From Berberis thunbergii (Eukaryota > Streptophyta > Magnoliopsida > Ranunculales > Berberidaceae): 64,000 nucleotides of DNA. The translations under genes and the position numbers were made by a program. Shown in pieces: positions 22,380 through 34,975 of this stretch. The number at the start of each line of letters is the position of its first letter. Within the stretch, counting starts at the first letter, position 1. The notes beneath the pieces were generated by a model. That model ran no database searches. It saw only the letters and a program-made list of their open reading frames with translations, and was not told where the DNA came from. The DNA is taken from assembly GCA_003290165.1 (NCBI GenBank), contig QNQO01000601.1, positions 496,001-560,000 on the forward strand, given 5' to 3'.

Positions 22380-24370
22380 AAAAATACTAAATTCTTCAAT
22401 CTCTCTGCTTTGCTCCGCCGCAAAAAGAACCATATCTTCCGCCTTAAGGATGAAGATAATGTCTGGCATTCCAACACCGCTGCTGTTGAGGAAGTTCTCA
22501 ATAACTACTTTGCCAATATTTTCAGTTCTTCTAGCCTAATCCCAATTCTGAGATTGTCTCTGTCCACTCTAGTCATTAGTAGGGCAGAAGATGATGTTCT
22601 TGTTTCTATTCCAACCGAATCGGAGATCAGTCATGTTATATTTTATTTGGGTAGTCACAAAGCGCCTGGTCCTGACGACTTTAATGCTTATTTTTTTCAA
22701 TACCATTGGGATATAGTGAAGCATGATGTCTATGAGGTTGTCTTCTAACATTTTTTCAATACTAGTCAGATGAATCATAAGCTCAATGAGACCTTAATTG
22801 TTCTCATTCCTAAAGTTGAAAATCCAGTGATTCCGAATAAGTTTCATCCAATAGAGCTATGTAATGTTATTTACAAGGTTATCTCGAAAATCTTCTCAAA
22901 TCGCCTAAAATCCCTTTTAGATGACATTATATTTCCCAATCAATGAGTTTTTCTTAAAGGTCAATTCATAACAAACAATGTTAGTATTGCTCATGAAACC
23001 TTTTTTTTTCAAATGAAGCACTTTCAAAAAAAGAAATAAGGCTGGATGACGATAAAAATTGACATAACTAAAGCCTATGATATAGTGGAATGGTCATTCC
23101 TACTCCAAATTCTAGATAGGCTTGGTTTCGCTTCTGAATAGATTAAATTGATCGAACATTGCGTCTCCACTACCTCTCTGCAAGTCATGCTCAATGTTCT
23201 CTTCTTTCCCCTATCAAACCATCTAGGGGTATTCAGGAAGAAGATCCCCTCTCCCCCTACCTTTTCATTCTTATTGCCGAAGCCCTTTCCCATCTTCTCG
23301 CTCGTGTTGAATCTGAAGGAACCCACAAAGGTATTATTATTAAAAGATAGTCCTCGTCTATCAATCACTTGCTATATGTAGATGACCTCATGATTTTTTG
23401 TCGAAGCTCACTCAGTTAAGGATATCCTTCACCAGTATTATTCTGCGTCATGGCAAAGAGTCAATTTTGATAAATCCTCTCTTTTTTACAGCTCGAATAT
23501 TCACCTTAAACATGCAAAAATGATCAACAGGATATTGGATTCCAAATTCTATAACCCTAGAGACAAATACCTTGGATCCCTTTTGCTCATTTCCAAAAAG
23601 AAAGCCAATGACTTCCAATTCCTCTAGAGAATATCAATGCTTAACTCTCTAGCTAGAAATCTAGAGTGTTCTCCCAGGCTGGCCGTACGATTATAATCAA
23701 AGCAGTATTTAACTCTATCCCAATTTATAACATGCAAACTTTCCTTCGCCCTATCTTTATTTCCACTACAATTGATAAAGTTGCCCGTAACTTTTTGTGG
23801 AATGGGACAGCTGACAATAAAGCAAAACATTTATGCACTTGGGATCACATCTCTAAGCCTCGTCATGTAGGTGATCTTAACATTCCTATCACCAGAAACA
23901 AAAATCAGGCTCTGATGGCTAAGAGTATTTGGCAAGCGCTCTCCTCCCCCACTAATGTGCGAGTCCAAAGACTTAAAGCTCTATATTTTCATTCCAAGAG
24001 CATCTCTCAAATCTCTAAAGCCCATTCAATTGCCTCATTCTCTTGGAGAGACAATCTCTTTGCTCTGGCCAAAATGAAGCATCATTTCGTTTGGCAAGTG
24101 TTGTTAGGTGATTCTATTGACCTATGGAAATATTGTTGAGTCAAACTTGGATTGGTGCTAGCTGATTGCGTTTCCAACTTTCAGGACCAGAGCATGCCTG
24201 CCATGATCCCTGATCTATGGACTGCCTCCTCTAATCATCACCATCACTGGGACTATGTTTTCATTAACTCTCTTTTCCCTCCCTTGGTTTCTAAAGACAT
24301 TCAGGACATCCTGACTAGACCATCTGAAAGTCCTGATAAACTCATCTGGCTGCCAGATAAAAAATGAATC
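22380..24370 (+). pseudogene. LINE reverse transcriptase
   Basis: Plus-strand pieces in shifting frames give the RT: LLRRKKNHIFRLKDEDNVW at 22410, GSHKAPGPDDFNAYFFQYHW at 22650-22712, KPSRGIQEEDPLSPYLFIL at 23215-23270, and LYVDDLMIFCR at 23372-23404, the catalytic YVDD. GRTIIIKAVFNSIPIYNMQ and the zinc-finger-like C-terminal part follow at 23681-24139. The frame breaks at least five times. Confidence 0.85.
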
Positions 24371-25149
24371 TTCTCAGTAAAAAAATGTAATCAAGGTATT
24401 CACAAATGAATAGTTTGATTGCTCCAACTCTTCTTTCACCACTAACATGTTAAATAACAAAATTTTCAGAGAAGTGTGGAAAATTAAAACGCCTCTTTGC
24501 GCCTTTTTACTCCTGTGGAATATCCTTCCCACCATGACCAATCTGTAGAGGCTTCACACTCTAAAAGAAGATTGATGTATTTAATTTCTGTAATAACCAC
24601 ACAGAGGATACTACCCATTTATCCTTCATCTGCCTAGTCATTCACCAACTGTGGCAGATCTCTCATATCCCGATTGATTGGTGCAATGATAACTTTGCGA
24701 TGCCAAATACCTTGCTCTTTCTTAATTTCATGTGGGATACCGCCAACATGCACAAATATATCAAAAAAGAAATGATTGCCAAATTCACCGCCTTTCTCCT
24801 AACCATTTGGCAGACTCAGAATAATAAGGTTTTCAACAATACCAAGTTCTGCCTGCACCAGTTCCTATCTTCCTTTCACCTTACTTGAAAAACCTGAAAA
24901 TACCAATGGTTTCCCATGAACAACAACTCCTCGAGTCATCAATGTCTTTCGACCATTCAAGATACTGACAAAATAGATTTTATTCACCATTTCTTGGCCA
25001 CAACAGTTACCAACTCTCGATCAAACCATACATCCATTACACCTTCCGAATCGGGCCAACTAACCTCTAATGGTCCTCTTACTGAGTTAGCCACAACCAG
25101 GATACAACTACTTCATGTTTAAATCCAAATAATCAGATATCACCCTCAA

Positions 25150-25630
25150 ATTCTAGATCCCTTCAGCTCAGACCTATTCCACACCCCCAGGATCCGGATA
25201 CAGTTGTTGTTACTTATAATGTTTGCTTCTTCGCCTCATCTCACCAAGGCGCAATTGGTGTTTCTGCTGTTAATCTCCAAGGTGAGCTCATTGCTTAGGT
25301 GACAATCCCTATTGAAGAGAAGGTGATAGATAGTATGATAACTGAATGTCATGCAACTGAAGCTACTCTTCTTTTCATCAAAGCACGACATTGGAAAACA
25401 TGCTTTTTGTTGGGAGATTCTAGAAATTTCATTTTGTATAATGATTTGCAGCACCCTTTTGTAGCCATAGACTAGGTATGGCATCTCCTCATCAGCAGCA
25501 TACGGCGACTACTTACTATTCATCCCCTTTGGTTATATATTTTTATCAGTAAAGAGCTCAATTATGAGGCTCACAAACTAGCCACTACAGCAAGACTTCA
25601 GTACTATAACATATATTCTTATGCATTATG
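25150..25630 (+). pseudogene. LINE C-terminal RNase H domain (RVT_3 type)
   Basis: Plus-strand reading gives VVTYNVCFFASSHQGAIGVSAVN, then MITECHATEATLLFIKARHW, then LNYEAHKLATTA. These are the spaced acidic and histidine-region blocks of plant LINE RNase H domains. Stops interrupt it near 25299 and 25473. Confidence 0.65.
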
Positions 25631-25728
25631 CTTTTATCAAAAAAAAGAAAACAACAACAACAACAAATATGGCATGTTTATAGAAGCATAATCGGACGCC
25701 ACATCCAACAAAAAGACGTCTGTGTCTC

Positions 25729-26290
25729 TCATGTAATAATCCTATCATCATCTAGATCAGTCTGCAACATGGAGTGAAGGGCTCCAGAGTCCCCCAGCAA
25801 AACACTTGTCTTCCAGTTACGGGTCTGGATGAGAAGAAGAGTTGTTTTTGTTGCCAGACACTCTGCCATGGTACTATCATATATTTTACCTGGGAAAGTA
25901 TCAACAAACTGCTCCTGAATCTCCCCATGAGCATCCATCGCAAAAATACAAAAGCACCCTTTTAAGAAGACGCATAAAAGCTTGCATCGTAAGAAACTAT
26001 GAACATTTCAGGGGCTAACCTGAATGGAGTAGGATTAGGACAGGTGAAGGAAGAGTTAAGTCTGTGGTAATTGATGGCTTGAAATTGAGACTAGGGAGAG
26101 GCAAGGGATGTGTCTGTGACAATTGGGTTTGGAGAAAGATTATTTCGAGTTTCAACAGTCGCTTTGTCCAAAATATGATGCAAGGATGTTGGTTCGGAGG
26201 TGTGATTTGCACGTGAGGCATAAAACCAACATATTTGGTAAGATAAACAATTGAACTGATTTTGAAACACAATCAAATCAACGGGTTGTC
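25729..26290 (-). pseudogene. Second LINE fragment, RNase H part, opposite strand
   Basis: Minus-strand frames read MDAHGEIQEQFVDTFPGKIYDSTMAECLATKTTLLLIQTRNW followed by VLLGDSGALHSMLQTDLDDD, the same RNase H domain as 25150-25630 but diverged and inverted. The upstream part to 26290 is in broken frames. The two LINE tails thus face each other with about 60 bp between. Confidence 0.65.
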
Positions 26291-29004
26291 AACCCTTAAT
26301 GTTGGTCTAAGCATTAGAGAAAGTCAGAAAACCCTCAAGGTTGCAATCCTTATCACCTAATTTTTAATCATCAAAACAGAGGAAATTCAAATAAAACATA
26401 ATATGTATAAGAAAATAACAAAATTAACGGTTTAATCAATAACATTCCGATGCCTTTCTTGTTTATACATTTTTTAATCACGCTATTTTTATACATTTTT
26501 TTGTTTAAAAATACAAAGGAGGTGGGGTGGTGGCCTTTCTGGGTATAAATTTATTCCTTGAAGAAGAAAAGGCATGTTCAATGATTAACAATATATTAGA
26601 CACTAATTAGCAGAGTGATTAAAGGTGGTTACCTGATAGATTTTTTTTTTTTTATTGAAAATTTATAATGTAAGCTTCTCGTAAAGGAGTCTGAATTTTT
26701 TTTACTGTCACGCGGTCTAGCAATCTTAAACATTGAATTGTTTTGAACATATAACTAGGATGAAATGCATGAACAACAAAAGAAAAAAAAAATCAGTTGC
26801 ACTCACAATTTTGCAAACTAACCTAAAATTTTAAATAAAATATTTTAAAACATTTAGGTGTTTATTGTTTGTATTTTTCACATTTGTATTTCTATAATTT
26901 TTGTATCATCTATAATTTTGTGTAGAGTTTTTTTTTTTTTTTTTTTTTCTACAGTTTTGTGTGTAGAGGTGAGTTTTTGTAGAAAAGCTATAGAAAGAGA
27001 GAAAATAAGGAAAGCAAATTAGAGGGAATATTTTCTAAAATTTTTAGATTAATTTTCTAAAAATTTAGAATTAATAAAGTAATTAATTTTAACTCTAATT
27101 AGATAATCAAAGCAATCTAATGGCCAAAACTGCTACACCCAGATTTACCACAGGTCGACAAATTCCAACACCTCAAAAAGTCATTTATGATTGCATCATT
27201 TTTACCTTATTTTGATTTCCACTACAACAATTAACAAATTAAATTGACCTTGTATGTATATATGTTTTGTTTTTGTTGCTTTTATTGACTGCACAGTGGT
27301 TGGGTTTCTGACTATGTTGAGTTGAATAGGCTTCTTTTTTTTTCGTTTTTTGAGAGGTGGAAATGAGCTGGCACCTCTTGTAAGTTGTACCTCAACAGTG
27401 AATTTGAGGGACCATATTCATAATCAGATAACTCTGTGCATGTTGGGTTTGAGTTGAGAGCTGTCGCTGCACGCAACCGTGTCTTCAACTCTTGGAGAGG
27501 TAAGCTTGCTTCCTCTAGCTCTCTTAGTTGATAATATACTATGGTCACCCGAGTGCAGGTGCAGATGAGCCCCCCACCCCCTTTTTCAAGAGTTTTTTTT
27601 GGAGGATTCTAATAACCCTCCAATTTGGTGCAGATATTTGCATGACTCAAGTTTCATCAATCTTTGACGAGTAATGCCACAGTGTCCGGTTGTATGCTTG
27701 GTTATAGTGCCCGGTGCACTGTAGCGTCATAGATTTGCATCGAGATCAGAGTTGACACTTATTTCGATGCAAATCAATAGTGCTGCAGTGGCATACTAGA
27801 ATTTTCCATCTTTGACACTAGTACCATACCATGAAAAAAAATATAATCAACGTGTCAAAAAAATCCATTTATCCCAGCTGTTGATCTTTGAATTGAATGA
27901 ATCACTGAGTTTTTTTTTTTTTTTTTTTGGCTTTAACCCAATAATAACTAGTCTCCTGATCACTAGAAATGTTAGCTTGGCCTGAGAAACTAGCTGTTTG
28001 GAACGTAAAAATACATTTTTAACCCCTTCTTTAAACGTTGGATTTGGTTTGATTTGGGCCCACCAATCCAACCACAATCACCCACTCCAGCCATGCAATT
28101 TGGACCCTCACATGCAATGCAATACAGTATAGAGGGTATATTTGTCTTTTAGGGCCCCACGCGCTTCTACACTTGATAAATGTTTTTGTTGCATTTCTGT
28201 GTTTTATTCTTCACCTAGCCCTACACCCCAACGTATACCAAACCTCCCTTACTATACTTTCTTTTCTGTGTTTATTAATTATTAGAGAACAACCCTATAG
28301 TTTTATGAAGAAAAAAAATTATTTATTTGTATCATTTTGACATTCGTATTTTTAAGGGTTGAAGAATTACTATCCAAACGTTTTCAGAATAAAGCTTGGG
28401 CAAACCTTTGTAGAGACATGTTACATAGTTGCAAAGTATTAGCAAAAAGAAAAATAAAATAAAAAACATATTGGCAGAATAATTTTACTACATTATTCTG
28501 AAATTCCTAACCATATAAACAAATTTATGACCAACTTAAAAACTACTACGTGAAGTATTTTCAGTGCAGGAAATTTTGAAGATCCAAACTACCAACAAGC
28601 TGATGCCATTGAATATGCATAATGATTTACAATAGATGATTTCTAAAAATAATGTTGATTGTCATTTTCCACACACCCCAACTTTTGCTAGGTGTGAACG
28701 AGATTATGGAAACAAAATCAAGTCATATTTCTCATTAGAAGTTAAAATAGAAAAAGAAGAAGCAGAGAAACATGATAAATTAATGACGTGAAAGAATCTG
28801 TTGATGGAAGCTTATAGCTGGAATTAGCTGTATGTGATGCGATGTTATTTCAAACCTCTTCAAATAGTCTACATAACTTCATTCCTCCTCTCCATCTCAC
28901 TTCATCACATTATTCCATTTCCATCTCCTCATTTGCCATTCTAATCCAAGCAAAAACACAACAACAACAACAATATCCTCAAAAACATCGATGTTCAGTG
29001 CGAG
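26291..29004. other. AT-rich intergenic region upstream of the LRX gene
   Basis: No convincing gene. It holds poly(T) tracts near 26641, 26928 and 27911, and at 27950-28030 a diverged piece with CTAGAAA, GGCCTGAGAAAC and AAATACATTTTTA that resembles the small ATTCTAG-type elements. The last part should contain the promoter of the gene starting at 29005, but no distinct TATA box is assigned. Confidence 0.5.
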
Positions 29005-31291
29005 ATGAAGAACAAGTGCTTAGATCTCCATAATTTTCTTCACTCGATCTTCTTCTTCCTTCTTGTTTCTTCGCAAGAAACACCTGTTTCTCATTCTGGC
29101 GAACTTAACAAAGTATATTCGACAAAGGCAGCTCTTATACTATAGAGATGAGTTTGGTGATAGAGGAGAAGAGGTCACAGTAGACCCTTCACTCGTGTTT
29201 GAAAACCCAAGACTCAAGAATGCTTACATTGCATTACAAGCTTGGAAACATGCCATCATTTCTGACCCAATGAACATAAGTGGAGATTGGGTTGGATCTG
29301 ATGTTTGTAACTACACAGGTGTTTTCTGCTCTCCGGCATTGAATGATTCTTCAGAGCGAACTGTTGCAGGTATTGATCTTAACCATGGTGATATTGCTGG
29401 GTACCTCCCTGAAGAATTAAGTTTGCTCGTTGATCTCGCATTGTTTCACATCAATTCGAATAGATTTTGTGGAACTATTCCTAAGAAGTTGGAAAAGTTG
29501 AAGCTTTTATTTGAGTTGGATCTCAGCAACAACCGCTTCGCCGGGAGTTTTCCTTATGTCGTCCTTCAGTTACCTTCCTTGAAGTATTTGGATCTAAGGT
29601 TCAATGAATTTGAAGGGGGGGGGGGGGGGGGTACCTAAGGAACTGTTTGATAAAGATTTGGATGCGATATTTATCAACGATAATCGCTTGGCCTATGATC
29701 TTCCAGACAATTTCGGAAACTCGCCTGTATCTGTGATTGTTCTAGCTAATAACAAGTTCCGGGGATGCATACCTGCAAGCTTAGGCAATATGGCTGATAC
29801 TCTGAATGAGATCATATTGGAGAACAATGGGCTTCGGTCATGCTTGCCTGCAAGCATTGGATTGTTGAAGAATGTAACAGTGTTTGATGTGAGCTTCAAT
29901 CAGATAATGGGGCCACTGCTTGATGCAGTTGGAGGGATGGCGAGTTTGGAGCAACTGAACGTGGCACATAATATGCTTTCAGGAAGCATTCCTGCAAGTA
30001 TCTGTTCACTTCCTAACTTGCAGAACTTCACGTTTTCATACAATTTTTTTACCGGAGAGCCTCCGGTGTGCTTGGGGCTTTCAGATTTTGATGATAGCAG
30101 GAATTGCTTGCCTGGTAGACCAGCACAACGGTCACCTAAGCAACGTAAGGTGTTCTCTTCTCGTCGAGTGGATTGCACTTCATTTAAGTGTACTCCTTTT
30201 GTTCCTTCGCCACAGCCAGGTTCGCCTCCTACACCAGTTATTTCATCGCCTCCACCGCTTGTCTTTTCCTCACCACCACCTTCAGCAATGCATTCGCCTC
30301 CACCACCAGTCAGCTCTCACCCGTCACCATCACCAACACATGTCAATTCTCCACCACCACCACTAGCATACCCTCCACCTCCACCACCCATTTATTCACC
30401 TCCATCGCCACCACCCATGTATTCACCACCACCTCCACCACCCACATATTCACCTCCTCCGCCACCACCCATTTATTCGCGTCCAACATCACCATCTCCA
30501 CCGCCTCCATCTCCAACTCCTTATGTTCACTCACCACCACCACCACCACCACATAAATCACATCCTCCAACAACACCTTCAAATTCACTGCCACCACCTA
30601 TATACAATTACAATTCACCACCACCACCATCACAATCGCCGCTTCCCTCTCCAGTTTATAATTATGCATCACCACCACCACCTATGCAGCCAATGCATTC
30701 TCTCCCTCCTCCTCCCATTCCATCCCTATCACCACCTCCACCTCCATCCCAACCACCATGTGAAGATCATTCTCCAATGCCACCTGTTCACCATATGTCA
30801 CCACCTTCACCCTTACCTGTTTATCAGTCCTCGCCTCCACCATCAGTTGTATACAATTCACCACCTCCACCGCCACCTGTACCAATAAGCTATGCATCAC
30901 CACCCCACCTTCTTCACCTCCACCAATTGTATATAATTCACCACCACCACCTTCGCCAGTTCACTATGCATCTCCACCGCCGCCTTCTCCACCACCACCT
31001 TCACCTGTTCACTATGCACCACCACTTTCGCCTGTTCACCATGCATCCCCACCGCCACCTCCACCAACACCTTCGCCTGTTCATCATACATCCCCACCAC
31101 CACCTTCTCCATCTCCTCCGCCACCAGTTCACTACCACTCTCCACCTCTACCTCCACCTCCAATACCATGTGAAACCCCACCTCCGCCCATTTACAAGAG
31201 TCCACCACCACCTGCACCTGCCTATGAAGGCTCACTGCCACCAATTATTGGTATATCATACGCGTCTCCTCCACCACCTCCATTCTATTGA
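29005..31291 (+). CDS. Leucine-rich repeat extensin (LRX), frame disrupted at three places
   Basis: LRX proteins are secreted cell-wall proteins that bind RALF peptides through the LRR part and are anchored in the wall by the extensin part. The start at 29005 gives a signal peptide (hydrophobic core SIFFFLLVSS). The conserved LRX N-terminus QRQLLYYRDEFGDRGE follows, but in a different frame, so there is a break between about 29050 and 29140. The LRR part has the invariant family blocks VGSDVCNYTGVFC, AGIDLNHGDIAGYLPEE, ALFHINSNRFCGT and DLSNNRFAGSFP, then about ten LRRs in all to NCLPGRPAQRSP. A G17 run (29615-29631) shifts the frame inside FNEFEG. The extensin part from about 30210 is SPPPP-rich with repeated PPPPxYSPP. 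A third shift occurs near 30903, after which the family-typical ending SYASPPPPPFY stops at 31289-31291. It is intronless, as is usual for LRX. It is either a young pseudogene or an intact gene with sequence errors in homopolymers. Confidence 0.9.
29615..29631 (+). repeat. Run of 17 G within the LRX coding sequence
   Basis: Seventeen consecutive G lie between the FNEFEG block and PKELF. Related LRX proteins have only two codons here, so the run is expanded by about nine bases and leaves the frame shifted. Confidence 0.9.
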
Positions 31292-31716
31292 TTCTTTTGA
31301 GAACATCTCTGATGCCTCATTTAGAAAACAAAAGGATACATCCATCAATTTGTTCTTCCTCTTCCCATTCTTCACTGACAACTCATTCTTTTATATGGGT
31401 GAGCCTCATCACCAAATGGCGAACTGCAAACAAGAACAAACCTACACGGAACTTCGATGCTACTAGTGTTCATTACATCCAATAACATTGCATTAAGGAT
31501 TTAAGTTTGTTGGTGATAAAAGATGACAGAAAAGAGAACACAGGAGAAAGATGACGGTAAAGGTGGAAAGTCTTCATATTTATTAAATTTGTTACGCAAA
31601 TTTGGGTTGTGAATAAAATGATAGAGAAAAAGAGTAGGCTGCAGGAAATTTATGAATAGGGAGAGATATTGATGATCTTGGTCATTTTACATAATTGTGT
31701 TTTGATTTCTCATATA
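31292..31716 (+). other. Probable 3' UTR and downstream flank of LRX
   Basis: Non-coding sequence after the LRX stop. It ends at the left terminus of a hAT-like element at 31717. No single clear polyadenylation signal was chosen. Confidence 0.4.
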
Positions 31717-33179
31717 CATTGTTTTAAAAAGCGTTTTTCAGGATAGAGGCGATCAAGTTTTTTCAATGCGCGGTGCATTGATGAGTAACAATGTGAAATG
31801 AAGCGTAGACATTAATTTTTCAAAAATAAGTGGAAAAAATCATAAACAAAAGAAGCAATCATCAATGCAAGAGATAATGTGAAGTCAATCGTAAAAATGG
31901 TTGAGGCAGTAGAATAACCTCATCATTGACGATGTTTCTAGAGGGCTTAATGCCTGAAATACAATATTTTATATAGAAAATACAATAATAAATGAAACAT
32001 AAACATACATGACAAAATAATCATAAACTCATAAAATACGAGAACTAAGCAATTATGCATCACAAGCTCATAATCACGATAGCAGGTTCATAGACGATAC
32101 AAATACGATAAATTATGAAACACAGTAATAAATAAGTATATAACCAAAAACATAACATTATCCATAGAATAGTAAACACACAGGATGATACATAAATTCC
32201 TAATTGCATAAATACTAAATAACGAACTCTTAGTCCTCATTGTCTCCGCTACCGTCATCAATCCCTCATAGAATCATCTCCCTCATATGTCTCATAGTCA
32301 TGCTCCATCCAATCTTCTTCCTTCTCATCCCTCAGGTTCATAGAGCTTTTCCCTAAGCCATTTAGAGTTTGGAACACTTTGCATATTACAATGAAATGAA
32401 ACCATTAGTTTTTAACATTCACTAATCACTTCCATTTTTCATTAGTTGAAACTATAGTCGTCTTTGATTGTTTTCTTCCAATACTAATAGATAAGCCTTG
32501 GTCTCAAACTCGGGAGGGGGTAGACTTCTGCTTTGATAACTTCATTTTCAGCTCTTTGATTCACGTCAACCTTAATAGGCTAATAGCATTTAGATCAAGT
32601 TCATCAAGATTTTGATGTTATTCATCTTCAGGACAATGGCTTGAAGCCACTAGCACATGGAGTGGGTTCCATACTTCAGTACTTCTTACTAGGACTGCAA
32701 CTTAGGCGGGCTCAACTCGCCCAACCAAAGATTTGGGGCGGGACGGACGATACTTAGGTTGGGTTAGGATCGGTCACGGTCATCATTTTATTCAACCCCA
32801 AAATAATTAGGTGGGGCACGGGTTTGAGTTTCCTAGCCCAGACAAACCCGAACTGGGTATATCTATATTACAATTTACAAATCAGGATGATGTTTGAGGT
32901 TGGAGATAAACAAACAGCTGAGATTTACCCAATTATAAGAATCTAACGGATCATATAGAACTTGTAGCACCAAGAGTGAATAAGTTCAATTCTTATACCC
33001 AACATTTTCATATATATATTTTTTCAATTGTTGATGGTGGTAATTAGGCATGTAGGTACGAATGATGAAAACTTAAGGGTGACATGTTTTGACAAGTTTT
33101 AAACTTTTATCGCGCCAACAACACAGGGAATACCCTAGTTTGTGACAAACATTTAGTCTTAATAACTAGCTAATTTGTG

Positions 33180-34442
33180 ACAAACATTTGTGACAAAAAA
33201 ATTGACATGTGATATATATCATCGGATGACATATCATCAAAAAGTTTATATTTAGTCTTAATAACTAGCTAATTGTAAGGGTTAAAAGATATTTTATAAG
33301 GAGACTAATAACTTCTCTCTCCCCTTATTTTCTCTCAAATCTTTTTATTACGCTAAAAAAAATTAATACATAGTTTCCAAAAAAAATTACTTTTGAATTA
33401 ACACAGAGTTATACTACGTTTGGATGAACTCTTTTCCGTGGGAAACAAAAAAATTAAGGATTTTCGACAAGAAAAATGTAATGTTTGGTTGAAATTAATG
33501 TGATCTAAATACTTTCCCCAACTTGAGCATCTTAACAATAAGATGGAAAACCAATTTCCTCATTCCTCCATAGTATATGTTCCAAAACCCAAATTCTAGA
33601 CAGCCTGGGGGCAAAAATACAATTTTGCCCCCCTCCCCCAGGCAGCAAATCGGGCTGCAGACCCAGGCCCTGTAGAATAACTCGTTCCAAAGTGATTCTC
33701 TCATGAAGTTAACCAAACACAACCAAATGAGATGGGGAAAAAGGCTTTATATAATCATTTATCATACATAACTCTTCTAATAGCCAAATTCGACAAGAAA
33801 TAGCTAATCTAAAAATGAGAAAATATCCCAAATTTCAGAAAAAGAAAAAAATATCAAACTAAATTAATTATAGACAAATACAGATTAATTATAACTCTGA
33901 GTTAAATTAAATGCAACTTATTTATGCTGCTCTATCCTCAAAACCCAAATCCAATTTCAATGATGGGAAAATAACCCAATGTAAGGGGCAAACATATAGA
34001 ACTAAATCAGGTACCCCAAAACCAAAAACCAATCAAAATTGTCACAAATCAATAAACCCATACTTCAATTCTACCAAATCAACATACCCATACTTCAATT
34101 TCAAAAAAATTCACCAAACGGGGTCTTGAAATCATCACACTACATCAAAATAAAAAATGACATTTAAAGTAAAAAGAGAGTAGAGAAATTTTGACACGGG
34201 AGGAGTTGGTTTGGAAACTTGTGTTAATTCAACGTAATATATATTTGATTATTTTTTAAAATTATGTGTGTAATAAAAAAATTTGAGAGAAAATAAGGGG
34301 AGAGAGAAGCTATTAGTCTCCTTATAAAATAAGACTTTTAACCTCAACAATTAGTTAGTTATTAGGACTAAATCTACACCGTTAATGATATGTCATCCAA
34401 CGATGTATAATGCGTGTCAATTTCTTTGTCACAAATGTTTGT
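33180..34442. mobile_element. Long terminal inverted repeat element nested in hAT E
   Basis: The left arm (33180-33410) and the revcomp of the right arm (34215-34442) match over about 230 bp, with shared ACAAACATTTGTGACAAA, GGATGACATATCAT, TATAAGGAGACTAATA and CTTATTTTCTCTCAAAT. Long TIRs without coding sequence suggest a MULE-type or fold-back element. No clear TSD is seen. The small element 33593-33677 is nested in it. Confidence 0.7.
33593..33677. mobile_element. Small ATTCTAG...TAGAAT fold-back element
   Basis: About 85 bp from ATTCTAGACAGCCTGGGGGC to CCAGGCCCTGTAGAAT. The centre GGGGGCAAAAATACAATTTTGCCCCC is a hairpin and the sequence closely follows the ends of 8431-8609. Confidence 0.6.
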
Positions 34443-34456
34443 CCCCGGAACCCACC

Positions 34457-34457
34457 C

Positions 34458-34490
<33 letters not shown>
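34457..34490. repeat. (TA)n microsatellite
   Basis: About 16 TA dinucleotides immediately to the right of the long-TIR element. Confidence 0.85.
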
Positions 34491-34494
<4 letters not shown>

Positions 34495-34975
34495 GTTAAT
34501 AACTTATGAAAATATATCACATTAGAAATTTTGAATATTTCATATCTTAAATATTCTTTATAGAATTGGCAAAATGAATTCAATCATATTTTGCTTATAT
34601 ATCTCCTCTTTTGACACGAATATTAAATTCAAATTACTTTTCTATAATCTACATTTATTATTTTATGCAATATTTTTTTGTAGTTGTTAGGTAGATGAGA
34701 ATCAGTTTATTTTAATTTATTTGATTTTATCAATTTTGTTTGAATTTGTTTGTTAAAACTCTAGCATTTAGGACAAAACTTGGTTAACTAACACGACTTA
34801 TATGAGCAAGTGAGCAACCCGACACTAACATGTCAAGATTGGGTTGGTCATGGGCATAGATGCCAACCCGAGGTTTGGTCTAGGCTGGGAATGGGCATAG
34901 TAAGGAAACAATGGGTTGGTCACGGGCAATGCCTTTTACCTACCCAGCCCACCCACTTGCAGCCCTACTTCTTAC

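Larger units (their letters stand above)
20185..25668 (+). mobile_element. LINE (L1-type) retrotransposon, degenerate
   Basis: In order on the plus strand: a poorly readable 5' part (20185-21360), an endonuclease-like stretch, a reverse transcriptase, and a C-terminal RNase H, ending in A-rich (CAA)n sequence at 25639-25668. Stops and frameshifts occur throughout, so it is dead. The 5' end is uncertain and may lie on the far side of the LTR-type element at 17042-20179. Confidence 0.75.
32690..34967. mobile_element. Non-autonomous hAT element E, TSD CTTCTTAC
   Basis: Ends TAGGACTGCAACTTAGGCGG and CCACCCACTTGCAGCCCTA (revcomp TAGGGCTGCAAGTGGGTGG). A perfect 8-bp duplication, CTTCTTAC, lies at 32682-32689 and 34968-34975. 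GGGTTGGGT- and CGGGCA-rich subterminal sequence lies inside both ends. It encodes no transposase. A long-TIR element (33180-34442) is nested within. Confidence 0.9.

Noticed and set aside
30188..31244. Several H/L-rich and V/E-rich frames over the LRX extensin part on both strands
   Set aside because: Out-of-frame readings of the CCA/CCT repeats of the extensin domain.
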